Shown here: positions 53,502-62,509 of the stretch, piece by piece
Layout: every line of letters begins with the position of its first letter
Numbering within the stretch: position 1 is the stretch's first letter
NCBI GenBank assembly: GCA_913057245.1
Contig: CAJXNH010000015.1
Span: forward strand, 1 to 64,000
Source of the DNA: an uncultured Phaeodactylibacter sp.
GTDB taxonomy: Bacteria; Bacteroidota; Bacteroidia; Chitinophagales; Saprospiraceae
Direction: 5' to 3'
DNA: 64,000 bases
Notes under the pieces: model-generated
Told to the model about the DNA's origin: nothing
The model's input: only the letters and a program-made list of their open reading frames with translations
Databases searched by the model: none
Made by a program: the position numbers and the translations under genes

Positions 53502-53703
53502 GCGCGATCTCAAGTTTTTTTCACAAATACGCTTCTTGTTTCCTGTTTTTTACTGGATTTCTGCTACAGGTGTGTCGTTTTTGTTTTTCACAAACCCTTG
53601 TTTTTGTCTTTGTTCTTCCTTGGATAATGTTGAATATTTGTAGAGTGAGAGGGTAGAAATGTTGTCAACGGGCTGCAAAACACCTTTCACCATTAAGAAT
53701 TGA

Positions 53704-53775
53704 ATATGTTCATGGGATTATAATTTGTTAGTAGTGAGCCGTTCGCTACGACAGCTGAACGGCTTACTATTTTTT
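53704..53775 (+). ncRNA. Hairpin unit 2 (putative small RNA with terminator)
   Basis: The motif ATATGTTCATGGGATTATAA (53704-53723) is followed after 8 nt by a 13-bp stem TAGTGAGCCGTTC/GAACGGCTTACTA (53732-53769, one G-T pair) and T6. Stem sequence differs from units 1 and 3. Confidence 0.55.
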
Positions 53776-53869
53776 ATAATCTCCGATTAAAATACAAGAG
53801 TACGATTCCAACTAGGTTAAACAAAGGTCGTTTACGTTTGGATACGTACTATTCGTGAGATTTTTTTAG

Positions 53870-53921
53870 ATATGTTCATGGGATTATAAGCTAAGGCTGT
53901 GCTTTTCGCACAGCCTTTTTT
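53870..53921 (+). ncRNA. Hairpin unit 3 (putative small RNA with terminator)
   Basis: The identical 20-nt motif (53870-53889) is followed after 3 nt by a perfect 10-bp stem AAGGCTGTGC/GCACAGCCTT (53893-53917) and a T-run. It ends at the stop of the convergent rarA gene, whose stop codon it reaches. On the minus strand no T-run follows, so the terminator is oriented plus. Confidence 0.55.
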
Positions 53922-55194
53922 AATACCCGTACCAGTCGTCCCACCATTCTTTCAGCTGCCGCTTCAACTTCTGCTCTGCGGCATTATCCTGTGGCTCGAA
54001 AAGCTTTTGCCCCTTTAGCTGATCCGGGAGGAAATCCTGCTGCACAAAGTTGCCCGGGAAGTCGTGGCTGTACTTATAGTCTTTGCCATAGTCCAGGTCT
54101 TTCATCAGTTTAGTGGGGGCATTGCGCAGGTGCAGGGGCACTGGTAGACTGCCGGTCTGCCGGACGAGCTGCTGGGCCTGATTGATAGCCATATAGGCCG
54201 AGTTGCTTTTTGGGGAACTGGCCAGGTAGATGGCCGCCTGAGATAAAATAATCCGGCCTTCGGGCAGTCCGACCGCCTGCACCGCCTGGAAAGTGGTGGT
54301 CGCCATCAGTAAGGCATTGGGGTTGGCCAGACCAATATCTTCTGCCGCTGAAATCAGCAGCCGGCGGGCAATAAACTTCACATCTTCCCCTCCTTCGATC
54401 ATGCGGGCAAGCCAATAGACGGCCCCATTCGGATCGCTGCCCCGGATGGATTTGATAAAGGCCGATATGATATCGTAGTGCTGCTCTCCGCCTTTATCGT
54501 ACCGGCTGATATTCTGCTGCAGCTTTTGGGTCACCATTTCGTTGGTCACGGTGATGGGCTCGGACGCCTTGCCGTAATTCGTCACCAATTCCAGGATGTT
54601 GTAAAGCTTCCTGGCATCTCCACCGGAGTGGAGGAGTATGGCATCGTAATCTTTGATGGTTATTTTCTGCCCTTTCAGAAACTCATCTTCTTTGAGGGCC
54701 CGCTCAATAAGCCCGATCAGTTCATCCTTGCTAAGCGATTCCAGCACATACACCTGGCAGCGGGAGAGGAGGGCCGGGATGACCTCAAAGGAAGGGTTTT
54801 CCGTAGTGGCTCCAATAAGCGTGATAACACCTTCCTCCACTGCCCCGAGCAGGGAATCCTGCTGGGATTTGCTAAAGCGGTGGATCTCATCGATGAACAG
54901 GATGGGGTTGGGGCTATCGAAAAAGCGCTGGCTTTTGGCCCGCTGAATGGTTTCCCGCACATCCTTCACGCCGGAGTTGATAGCCGATAAGGTGTGAAAG
55001 GGCCGGTCAAGCTCATTGGCGATGATTTTCGCCAGGGTGGTCTTACCGATGCCCGGCTGCCCCCAAAGAATAAAGGAGGGGATTTGGCCAGACTCAATAG
55101 CCTGCCGCAATACCGCACCCGGTCCTACTAAATGTTGCTGCCCTACGTAATCTGCCAATTGGCGGGGGCGCATCCGTTCTGCCAGTGGTCTCAT
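53920..55194 (-). CDS. rarA: Replication-associated recombination protein A (RarA/MgsA)
   Basis: A 424-residue AAA+ ATPase with Walker [10 protein letters not shown] (residues 45-53), Walker [17 protein letters not shown] near 98, sensor 1 [11 protein letters not shown] and the C-terminal MgsA tetramerisation region ([19 protein letters not shown] near residue 250, [11 protein letters not shown]). It acts at stalled replication forks and interacts with SSB and clamp-related proteins. The length fits the family. It begins 118 bp before the start of the divergent SprB-repeat gene at 55312. Confidence 0.95.
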   Translation of the reverse strand: MRPLAERMRPRQLADYVGQQHLVGPGAVLRQAIESGQIPSFILWGQPGIGKTTLAKIIANELDRPFHTLSAINSGVKDVRETIQRAKSQRFFDSPNPILFIDEIHRFSKSQQDSLLGAVEEGVITLIGATTENPSFEVIPALLSRCQVYVLESLSKDELIGLIERALKEDEFLKGQKITIKDYDAILLHSGGDARKLYNILELVTNYGKASEPITVTNEMVTQKLQQNISRYDKGGEQHYDIISAFIKSIRGSDPNGAVYWLARMIEGGEDVKFIARRLLISAAEDIGLANPNALLMATTTFQAVQAVGLPEGRIILSQAAIYLASSPKSNSAYMAINQAQQLVRQTGSLPVPLHLRNAPTKLMKDLDYGKDYKYSHDFPGNFVQQDFLPDQLKGQKLFEPQDNAAEQKLKRQLKEWWDDWYGY

Positions 55195-55311
55195 AAAAAA
55201 ATAACTTTTTTTCTTTTCTCACCCAACGCTTCACCCAAATTGTCCGTGAAGGTAACTGAAAGCTTTGCAAAGCTGAATGAATTATCAACAACTGTAGTAC
55301 AAAAAACGAAC

Positions 55312-57435
55312 ATGAAGAAGATTATTACAATGACAACCGCGCTTTTCCTAAGCGTTTTTGTTTTTGCTCAGAATCAGGTGATCGTCAGTGGAACGGTTGC
55401 CAATACAGATGGCACGCCGGTTGAAGCACTGGTCGTTGAAGTCTTTACCGACTCTCTGATAAGCGGCGGCTTTTTATCTGCTGTTGCCCTTACCGATGAA
55501 AACGGCGCCTACTCGGTTGAGTTCACCCTCGATGATGCGGATACGCAGGGATGGGCATACGCCAGGATAACCAATTGTGATCAAAACTTCCTCTTTGGTG
55601 ACGGGACTTGGTTCCCGGGAAATAGTGAGGTGGTTATTGACTTCACTTACTGTGATGTTGAGATTACCTGTCAGGCTTTTGTTTATCCGGACTGGCAGGA
55701 TAATACAGTGGCGGCCACAATGATTGGAGTAGCGCCGTTTAGCTACGAATGGAGTACGGGAGCAACCACTCAGAGTATTGTGCCAGATGGCAGTGGGCTA
55801 TACTGCGCTACAGTAACCGATGCCGTAGGGTGTACGTCCACTGCATGTTATGATGCAACCGGAGGCAACGGTTCAGACTCTACCTGCGTAGTAAATCTGG
55901 TTTCTACCTCAACCGCTGCCGGGTTGGAAATCGAAGCCTTTGCTTACGGGTTGGGCGCGATTGATTTCTCCTGGAGTACAGGTGAGGCGACTTCCTCTAT
56001 CGAAGTAACAGAAGCAGGGACCTACTGTGTGACCACTACGGATGCAGAAGGCTGCGAAGCTACAGCCTGCGCAGATTACTTCCCGACTCCATGTGGCGTT
56101 AGTATCGAGATAGGTGCATGGGGCATGGAACTACAGGCATTTCCGGAAGGTGTAGCGCCCTTTGCGTATAGCTGGAATACGGGATCCACCTTTTCTTCAA
56201 CAGATATTGACCCGAATGTAAATTTCTATTCTGTCACTGTTACTGACGCTGCAGGTTGCACCGCTACGGCCACCTACTGGTATCAGGGTGGGGTAGACTC
56301 CTGTTCTGTTGAGATTGTCACTGTTCAGGATGGGACTATGCTGCAAGCCGTTGTTTCCGGGGCTACCGGGGCGGTTACCTATAACTGGAGTACCGGAGCG
56401 ACTACAGCAACCATTCAGGACGTAGAGCCTGGTAACTACTGTGTGACCATAACAACTGACGATGGTTGTACTTCCACGGATTGTATTTTTATCATTAACC
56501 CCTCAGCACCCTTCATCATTGACGGGTATGTTTACCTGCCCGACAGTATTAACGGTGGTGAGATGGAAGGTTGGGTTTATCTGATCGTGTACGACGAGGA
56601 AGAAGGCACCCTTACGGCCGTAGACACTACGGAAATGGAGAGCCTGGGCTTTGACGGCGCAGCGTACTATAAGTTTGATGAGCAGCCTGCCGGTGAGTAC
56701 CTGATCAAGGCTGCGCTGGCACCCGGTACGAATGGGTATGAAAACCATCTGCCAACTTACTACAGCCATGTCCTTTGGTGGGACGAAGCCAATACGGTCA
56801 CCCTGCCCTTCAACGGTTGGGGTTCTTTCAACTTCACCCTGATACCTGGCACCAATCCCGGAGGTCCCGGATTTATCGGTGGCTACGTTGCAGATGGCGC
56901 CAATTTACAGTCCGGCGAGATCGAAGTCCGCGGAAGTGGGCCAATGGAAGGTGTTTCTATTATTCTGCTGGACGAAGAAGAAAATCCGGTAAGCTCTACC
57001 TATACGGATGCCAATGGCGAATTTATGTTCCCAAGCCTGGCATACGGCACCTACAAAGTGGTCATTGAGCACATCGGATACGAGCAGCAGTACTATTGGG
57101 TCACCCTGAGCGAGGATAACCCAGGTGCAGAAGGTCTTTATTTTGAAATCGGAGAAGAAAGCATCACCGATACGGACGAGCTGGTTGCGGAAGCTGTACT
57201 GTCTGTTTTCCCTAGCCCGGCAACCTCCACGCTACAGGTAGTTGCTTCTGAAATGCAGGGGCAGGGCGCTATACAAGTGTGGAATGCGCAAGGGCAAATG
57301 GTCCTCAGCCGCACGAATGTAGACATGAGCGGCACCACTACAACGCTTGACGTGAGCACACTGCCTGCTGGGATGTACTACCTGCAAGTCACCGCAGAAG
57401 GCCAGCTGCTGACTCAAAAGTGGATGAAACAATAA
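55312..57435 (+). CDS. SprB-repeat T9SS surface protein
   Basis: Start at ATG 55312 (MKKIITMTTALFLSVFVFAQ, signal peptide); the frame is open further up. The 707-residue protein has a first beta domain, then four or five SprB-like repeats (residues 120-400), each with a YxWSTGxxT-type core such as YEWSTGATTQS and YNWSTGATTAT plus conserved cysteines (CVTITTDDGC). It ends with carboxypeptidase-regulatory-like folds and a T9SS domain (VFPSPATSTLQVVAS, AGMYYLQV). SprB repeats occur in gliding adhesins, so a surface or adhesion role is likely. Confidence 0.85.
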   Translation: MKKIITMTTALFLSVFVFAQNQVIVSGTVANTDGTPVEALVVEVFTDSLISGGFLSAVALTDENGAYSVEFTLDDADTQGWAYARITNCDQNFLFGDGTWFPGNSEVVIDFTYCDVEITCQAFVYPDWQDNTVAATMIGVAPFSYEWSTGATTQSIVPDGSGLYCATVTDAVGCTSTACYDATGGNGSDSTCVVNLVSTSTAAGLEIEAFAYGLGAIDFSWSTGEATSSIEVTEAGTYCVTTTDAEGCEATACADYFPTPCGVSIEIGAWGMELQAFPEGVAPFAYSWNTGSTFSSTDIDPNVNFYSVTVTDAAGCTATATYWYQGGVDSCSVEIVTVQDGTMLQAVVSGATGAVTYNWSTGATTATIQDVEPGNYCVTITTDDGCTSTDCIFIINPSAPFIIDGYVYLPDSINGGEMEGWVYLIVYDEEEGTLTAVDTTEMESLGFDGAAYYKFDEQPAGEYLIKAALAPGTNGYENHLPTYYSHVLWWDEANTVTLPFNGWGSFNFTLIPGTNPGGPGFIGGYVADGANLQSGEIEVRGSGPMEGVSIILLDEEENPVSSTYTDANGEFMFPSLAYGTYKVVIEHIGYEQQYYWVTLSEDNPGAEGLYFEIGEESITDTDELVAEAVLSVFPSPATSTLQVVASEMQGQGAIQVWNAQGQMVLSRTNVDMSGTTTTLDVSTLPAGMYYLQVTAEGQLLTQKWMKQ

Positions 57436-57449
57436 CACCCTTTACGATA

Positions 57450-57488
57450 CGGGCTCAATCAGGGAATACCCGGTTGAGCCCGGTTTTT
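57450..57488 (+). terminator. Terminator after the SprB-repeat gene
   Basis: CGGGCTCAA (57450-57458) pairs with TTGAGCCCG (57474-57482) and is followed by GTTTTT. Its T-run lies 35 bp before the sigma factor start. Confidence 0.8.
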
Positions 57489-57522
57489 GCTATTTTACAC
57501 CAGAACAACCCACTATTATAGC

Positions 57523-58086
57523 TTGGAAATAGACCCGAAGCTGATCAAGGATTGCCAGAATGGAAACCGGAAGGCACAGTTTACCCTTTACCGGCTCTGC
57601 TATCCCTTGCTTATGGGCGTTTGTCTTCGCTACCGAAAAAACGAGCCGGATGCGGCAGCCATGCTCAATCAGGCTTTCCTGAAAATCCTGGACAACCTGG
57701 ACCGGCTACCCGGGCATGTGCCCTTTGCGGCATGGGCTAAGCGGATCACCATCAATACCCTGATTGACGACTTCCGCAAGAACCGGAAGGTCAAAGAGCT
57801 TATTGCTTCCACTTCTATCCAAGACCTGCCGGAAGCGCAGGGCGGGGTGGATTACAACGAAGCAGACAAACAGTTTGACGCGGAGCAACTGGAAGGCTTT
57901 ATCCGCCAATTGCCCCCTATGAGTTCCAAGGTGTTCAACTTATTTGCAATAGATGGTTATCCGCATACGGAAATTAGTAAGATGCTGGACATTAGCGAGG
58001 GGACTTCCCGCTGGCATTTGGCTTCAGCCCGTAAAAAACTACAGGAAATGATACGCAATGCTATGAATGCTTCAAAGATCGTGTGA
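57523..58086 (+). CDS. ECF-type RNA polymerase sigma factor
   Basis: TTG at 57523 is taken as the start; the frame opens at 57487, but that would overlap the preceding terminator, and no ATG occurs early. The 187-residue protein has region 2 (KAQFTLYRLCYPLLMGVCLRY, INTLIDDFRKNRK), a linker, and region 4 helix-turn-helix (PPMSSKVFNLFAIDGY, HTEISKMLDISEGTSRWH). It would direct RNA polymerase to a specific promoter set. The next gene overlaps its stop codon by one base (TGATG), implying coupled expression of sigma factor and the membrane protein. Confidence 0.87.
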   Translation: MEIDPKLIKDCQNGNRKAQFTLYRLCYPLLMGVCLRYRKNEPDAAAMLNQAFLKILDNLDRLPGHVPFAAWAKRITINTLIDDFRKNRKVKELIASTSIQDLPEAQGGVDYNEADKQFDAEQLEGFIRQLPPMSSKVFNLFAIDGYPHTEISKMLDISEGTSRWHLASARKKLQEMIRNAMNASKIV

Positions 58087-59372
58087 TGATGGAACCAATG
58101 GACGAATTTTTCAAGAAGAAAATGGAAGAGCGGGACTTGCCCTTCAATGAAGCGCACTGGGCCGATGCTCAGCAACTACTGGATGACCGCGATGCCCGGC
58201 GCGGGGCGATCTGGTGGTGGCGGTCCGGGTTATTGGCCATTGCACTAGCGGTAGTGGTCGTTGCCCTATGGCCTTCTACATCGAAGCCGGGTGCCACTGC
58301 TTCTGCGCCATTATCAGAAAAGCCAGTCGCTAAAAAGAGGGCGGTGGAGCGCTCGCAATCAACTGATGTCCCTGCAGAGTCTGATCAGGCTGCCAGTCTT
58401 GAAAAGCTTGCTGATTCAGTAGAGGCCGCTGGCGCTGGCGATGAAAAAGCGTCTGTCTTATCAGCTGCATCTACTGGCAGCGTGAAACCGCCGGAGATAG
58501 TAAAACCCGTAAATGGTGCTCCAAAGCCGGTCGAACGCGGTGTTCAGGCTGAAGCTTCCAAAATTGAAAAAGATAGCTCTGAAGCGCCGGCCTTACCGGA
58601 AAAAGCGCCTGCCGCTGAATCAATATCCCCGCCCATAGCGAGGGAAGATCAGGAGGAGCAACAGGAGGGAAGGCAAACGGTCGCTGCTTTTGATCTAATT
58701 CCTGTGCTTTCGTTTTTGGTGGAAGAAAGTGATCGCGAAGAGGGGAGCGATCTGCCTGACCCTTGCTGGCCGGTCCGGAAGCGCTGGTCTGTACAAACCA
58801 TACTGGGAGGCAGCCTGCCTGCTCAGGGCAATCAGGCTGGGGCGCTGTTAGGATTGGGCGTGAGCTGGCCGGGGCGTGATGGTTTCGGGCTTTACGCCGA
58901 GGGTTTATACAGGATCAGGCCATTGTCTGGCCTGCCAACGCAAGCCTCCCTGCAGCGTACCTACGGATTTGGCGTTACAGAAAATGCGTTTGAACTGAGG
59001 GCCAACAGCCTGAACTACGTTGATGTCAATTTTGGGGCAACCTATACGCTTGCCCGTCATCAGTTGCACGCTGGTGCTGGTGCTACGTATCTGGTTGGTG
59101 CAAGGGGGCAGCTGGAGCAGGCGCAAAAGGCCGAAGCAGAGGTGGATTACGGGCCGGTTTCTGCTATTTCAGAAGGGTGGATAGCAACAGAGGGGCTTTC
59201 CCAATGGCTGTTCCGGGCACAGGCAGGGTATGCATTTGAAATCTTTCCCAATCTGCAACTGGGAGGGCGTGTGCAGTACAGCTTTACCCCCATCCTTGCA
59301 GAAATGGCGCCTGAACAGCCCCGGTTATCCCCGGTTTCATTTGATCTGATGCTTAAATATAAACTATGGTAA
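58086..59372 (+). CDS. Predicted trans-envelope protein: cytoplasmic tail, TM helix, linker, beta-barrel-like domain
   Basis: The 428-residue protein has a short cytoplasmic N-terminus (residues 1-40, acidic and Lys-rich), one TM helix (RSGLLAIALAVVVVALWPS, residues 43-62), a long Ala/Pro/Lys/Glu linker to about 220, and a C-terminal domain of alternating strands ending KYKLW (VQTILGGSLPAQGNQ, FGATYTLARHQLHAGAG, RAQAGYAFEIFPNLQLGGR). That end resembles an outer-membrane barrel. It overlaps the sigma gene and is followed by a lipoprotein gene with a 7-bp overlap. Inferred: an anti-sigma-like or signal-relay partner crossing the envelope; no anti-sigma motif is proven. Confidence 0.65.
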   Translation: MMEPMDEFFKKKMEERDLPFNEAHWADAQQLLDDRDARRGAIWWWRSGLLAIALAVVVVALWPSTSKPGATASAPLSEKPVAKKRAVERSQSTDVPAESDQAASLEKLADSVEAAGAGDEKASVLSAASTGSVKPPEIVKPVNGAPKPVERGVQAEASKIEKDSSEAPALPEKAPAAESISPPIAREDQEEQQEGRQTVAAFDLIPVLSFLVEESDREEGSDLPDPCWPVRKRWSVQTILGGSLPAQGNQAGALLGLGVSWPGRDGFGLYAEGLYRIRPLSGLPTQASLQRTYGFGVTENAFELRANSLNYVDVNFGATYTLARHQLHAGAGATYLVGARGQLEQAQKAEAEVDYGPVSAISEGWIATEGLSQWLFRAQAGYAFEIFPNLQLGGRVQYSFTPILAEMAPEQPRLSPVSFDLMLKYKLW

Positions 59373-60502
59373 ATTACAGATGGGCAGTGGTGCTTTTGGG
59401 AAGTATGGTGCTTGCCTTTATGGCGTGTGATCCGACGGAGCTGCCGGAGCCCACCGATGGCGATCCTGTATTTCGGTTGGAGGGCAATCTCGACAATGCG
59501 GCGTTTGAGCTGGCTGCCGGAGTAGATGATTATTTCATGTTCACGGAATTGTCATTGACCAACGATGGAAACCTACAGTCGTTAAGCCGTTTGGAAGAAT
59601 TAGATTGTTCCACAGACTGTGCGCCCGGCTGGCAGTTCGAATTCAGTGGCAGTATGGCTGCCCTGGATAGTTTGCTGGGCGTAGGGCAAGTCCCATTCAT
59701 ACAGCCCGGAACTATTATTACCGATACGACCTACACGCTTAATCTCACTGCTAATTCCAGCCACTCTGCCGGCGCACCGGTCCTCAGCCATGAATGGGCT
59801 TTTTATGATGGTTCCACAGCTGGTACCTCTACCGTGGAAAAAGAGATTCCGGGGCCCGGAACCTATGAAGTGGAGCTAACCACCATTACAGAAGGGGACT
59901 GCCAGAGCTATACCAGAAAAAGTTTCTCTTTTAACACCGTTCAGCAGGAGTGTGAGGTGGGCTTTACGATAGATACGACGATTCTTTTCGATTCGCTTAT
60001 CGTGGCGACTTATGATCAGTTAGGGAACCCTGATCAACTTATTTGGCAAGACTCAATTATTAGTCAACCCGGCGCCATTTTTAGCTTTTTCCCCCCGCAG
60101 GGTACCGGTCCGTTTACACTTTGTTTAGAGGGGCTGTTTCCGGATGGCTGCATCGCCGCCTCCTGCCAGACCATCCTTTTACAGCAAGCTTCAGTTTGCC
60201 GCAACCGCATAGAAGGGGGCATAGAAACACAAATCAATACAGTGGTGGACCCGGGGCCCTCCAGTGGGGTTGTTATCCGGTATCAGGATGAGCAGGGCAA
60301 CCTCTATTCCACCGCAGCAGGTAGCCAGGCGCCGTCGTTCAGTTTCAGTATTGAAAGTGCCGGGCCTTACGAAAACAACAACCTCGGACAGCCAACCCTG
60401 CAGTTGGGCATTCGTTTTCAGTGCCAGCTATTTGATGAGGCCGGAGCGCCCTGGAAAACAGCCGAGGGAACGGGCACCATCGCCGTTGCCATACCCGACT
60501 AA
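59366..60502 (+). CDS. PKD-like lipoprotein of the ECF-linked cassette
   Basis: A 378-residue protein with a lipoprotein signal ending AFMAC (Cys21). It overlaps the upstream gene by 7 bp. The middle has a PKD/Ig-like fold (APVLSHEWAFYDGSTAGTS and the GPGTYEVELTT strand motif), then a further beta-rich region with conserved Cys. Likely outer-membrane, facing either side. It could be the receptor or ligand-binding part of the sigma-factor unit. No closer family is recognised. Confidence 0.65.
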   Translation: MVNYRWAVVLLGSMVLAFMACDPTELPEPTDGDPVFRLEGNLDNAAFELAAGVDDYFMFTELSLTNDGNLQSLSRLEELDCSTDCAPGWQFEFSGSMAALDSLLGVGQVPFIQPGTIITDTTYTLNLTANSSHSAGAPVLSHEWAFYDGSTAGTSTVEKEIPGPGTYEVELTTITEGDCQSYTRKSFSFNTVQQECEVGFTIDTTILFDSLIVATYDQLGNPDQLIWQDSIISQPGAIFSFFPPQGTGPFTLCLEGLFPDGCIAASCQTILLQQASVCRNRIEGGIETQINTVVDPGPSSGVVIRYQDEQGNLYSTAAGSQAPSFSFSIESAGPYENNNLGQPTLQLGIRFQCQLFDEAGAPWKTAEGTGTIAVAIPD

Positions 60503-60577
60503 GTGCGGTACTTCAACTGTTCCGGGATATGCGATGCCATCCACTACAACTTACCTGAACAAGGAGAAAATTATTCC

Positions 60578-60608
60578 TTGAATAACTTTTTTAATCTTAG
60601 TATCTTTG
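60578..60608 (+). promoter_or_regulatory. Bacteroidetes-type promoter in the 60503-60918 gap
   Basis: TTG (60578-60580), 20 nt, TATCTTTG (60601-60608) is an exact match to the consensus. It lies 310 bp before the next gene. The first ATG after it (60618) opens only a 9-codon frame (MNQTLFALA). The rest of the 416-bp gap holds no gene I can see, so the transcript would have a long leader. Confidence 0.6.
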
Positions 60609-60918
60609 AAAGGTACTATGAATCAAACCCTATTTGCTTTAGCGTAGGGAGAAAATGGTGATTTTTTGCAACCTTTGTTATTGCAGCGTCGTAAAAGCTG
60701 CTATACCCTCCATATACTCCCCGTTTAAGCATACATTCCTATTCCAGATTTGAAAAAGCAGTAAGCTACGGTTGCACCTTGTGTGCCGATTGTGCATCAA
60801 TAGCTGCTTAGACATTTACCTCCCTGAATGTGTCCCTGCGCACGCCACAGGCAGCGCATTAGTAATTGTATTGGTCTAATTACCGGACGTATATGGTCTA
60901 TGCCATGTAGGTTCAACT

Positions 60919-61824
60919 ATGAGAAAACAAAAAAGTATGATACCTGGCCACGTACCCAGGGTGCTGACCTATTCGGGCAGCCCCTATCGGATATTGGAGG
61001 AGTTTTTCTTAAAACACCGCCCGCCCGAGCAGGTCTTTTTGATTAATGCCGCCCGAAACAGCACGATTGTGGGGGAGAAAGGGACCCGGCTTACTTTTCC
61101 CGCGCACTCGCTATCCACGACCACCGGTCAACGGATTGATGGTCAGATTCAGGTTAGGCTTACGGAAATCAGTAATCCGATTGACCATCTGCTTGCTGCC
61201 CGGCCCACGGCCTCGGAAGACCGGGTAGTGGATGCGGTCAGGCAGGTACAGTTTAAAATATTTAAGGACGGAGCACCTCTTCAACTCAGCGAGCCAGTAA
61301 TGATGGAAATTCCGGTAAGCTCCCAAAGCCCCCACCCACCGGGCAGCGCGAAGCTCTTTGCCCCCAGTCTTGCCACCGTACGTTCTGTAAAGAGTCGCAC
61401 TTTTCTCGACTGGCGCCCGCTAAAAATTCCGGTGGACGTACGAAAGGTGGGAGACCAGCGCTATTTTGGATTTCCGGTGCAGCGCTGTTCCTGGTATCAA
61501 TGCGGCCATTTTTTTGCCCGAAGAGATGCCAGGGTAATGGTGACTGCAAAAATTATTGCCAATACCGATAGTTTTGAAAGCCAGGAAGCCTTCCTTTGGC
61601 TCGACGATTCCAGTGTCATCACCAAATTGTATTCCAGCGGCCGCCACTTCAGCGGGTTGAATATCCCCAAACGGGCATCAGGGCATGTTATCGCCTATGG
61701 GATGTCGAAGGGACAACTGTATTTTGGCGCCGCCCGACTGAAAAAAGCTGCAGACAAATTGCTGAATGTTTATATGCGACCCATGGCGGAAGCCGAAATT
61801 ATCGAAGCGATATACCATTTATGA
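60919..61824 (+). CDS. Protein of unknown function with ZU5-like beta region
   Basis: A 301-residue protein without signal peptide or TM. An N-terminal region reads INAARNSTIVGEKGTRLTFP, similar to ZU5-type beta domains that open many Bacteroidetes surface proteins (STTxTGKxGTxLxxP), followed by beta-strands to about residue 250. The C-terminus is short and helical (AEAEIIEAIYHL). The absence of an export signal is odd for this fold. Its last 4 bases overlap the next gene (ATGA). Confidence 0.55.
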   Translation: MRKQKSMIPGHVPRVLTYSGSPYRILEEFFLKHRPPEQVFLINAARNSTIVGEKGTRLTFPAHSLSTTTGQRIDGQIQVRLTEISNPIDHLLAARPTASEDRVVDAVRQVQFKIFKDGAPLQLSEPVMMEIPVSSQSPHPPGSAKLFAPSLATVRSVKSRTFLDWRPLKIPVDVRKVGDQRYFGFPVQRCSWYQCGHFFARRDARVMVTAKIIANTDSFESQEAFLWLDDSSVITKLYSSGRHFSGLNIPKRASGHVIAYGMSKGQLYFGAARLKKAADKLLNVYMRPMAEAEIIEAIYHL

Positions 61825-62498
61825 CTCCTGAATCCTATGTGCGCCTGCTACAGGAAGCCTTTCAGGCTAATGCTAACCCCGGGCAAGCCGCCCAAATGGA
61901 GGCGTATATGAAACACAACGCCCGGTTTTATGGGATCAAAACACCGGAGCGCAAAGTCATTGTCAAAGGGCACATCGCATCATGTGGCGTGCCGGAAGGA
62001 AAGGAGCTGAAAGCCGTATGCCGGTTGTGTTTCAAGCCTGATGCCCACCGGGAGCTGCAATATGCTGTCAACGATTTGCTGCAAAAGTCACTCCGAAGGC
62101 TCACCCCTGATTTTTTGGATCTCGTGGAAGAATTAATTCCCCGGAACTGTTGGTGGGATACCGTCGATTTCCTCTCGCCGAAAATCGCCGGTGGGCTCTT
62201 GCTGCGCTTCCCGGATTGCAAAAAAGATTACCCTGACCGGTGGATAGAATCCGAAGACCTTTGGTTTCAACGCGCCGCTATCATTTTCCAGTTAGGTTAT
62301 AAGGAAAAGACAGACACCGACCGCCTTTTCCGCTACATCCTGCGCAGGGCGGACAGCACGGAGTTTTTCGTGCAAAAGGCCGCTGGCTGGGCGCTCCGGC
62401 AGTATGCCCGGACGGCCCCCAGCCTGGTCCGTGATTTTATCCACCAAAGCCCTCACCTGCCCAAACTTACCGTACGCGAAGCTATCAAGCACCTTTAA
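61821..62498 (+). CDS. AlkD-like DNA alkylation repair protein
   Basis: Start at ATG 61821, overlapping the upstream stop by 4 bp, gives 225 residues beginning MTPESYVRLLQEAFQ; the open frame further upstream is not used. It is a HEAT-repeat protein: AQMEAYMKHNARFYGIKTP (AlkD start), ELIPRNCWWDTVDFL (the Trp and Asp of the active face) and FFVQKAAGWALRQYARTAP. AlkD-type glycosylases remove bulky or charged N3/N7-alkylated purines without base flipping. Coupled to an unknown protein. Confidence 0.85.
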   Translation: MTPESYVRLLQEAFQANANPGQAAQMEAYMKHNARFYGIKTPERKVIVKGHIASCGVPEGKELKAVCRLCFKPDAHRELQYAVNDLLQKSLRRLTPDFLDLVEELIPRNCWWDTVDFLSPKIAGGLLLRFPDCKKDYPDRWIESEDLWFQRAAIIFQLGYKEKTDTDRLFRYILRRADSTEFFVQKAAGWALRQYARTAPSLVRDFIHQSPHLPKLTVREAIKHL

Positions 62499-62509
62499 CC
62501 CGCCCACTC

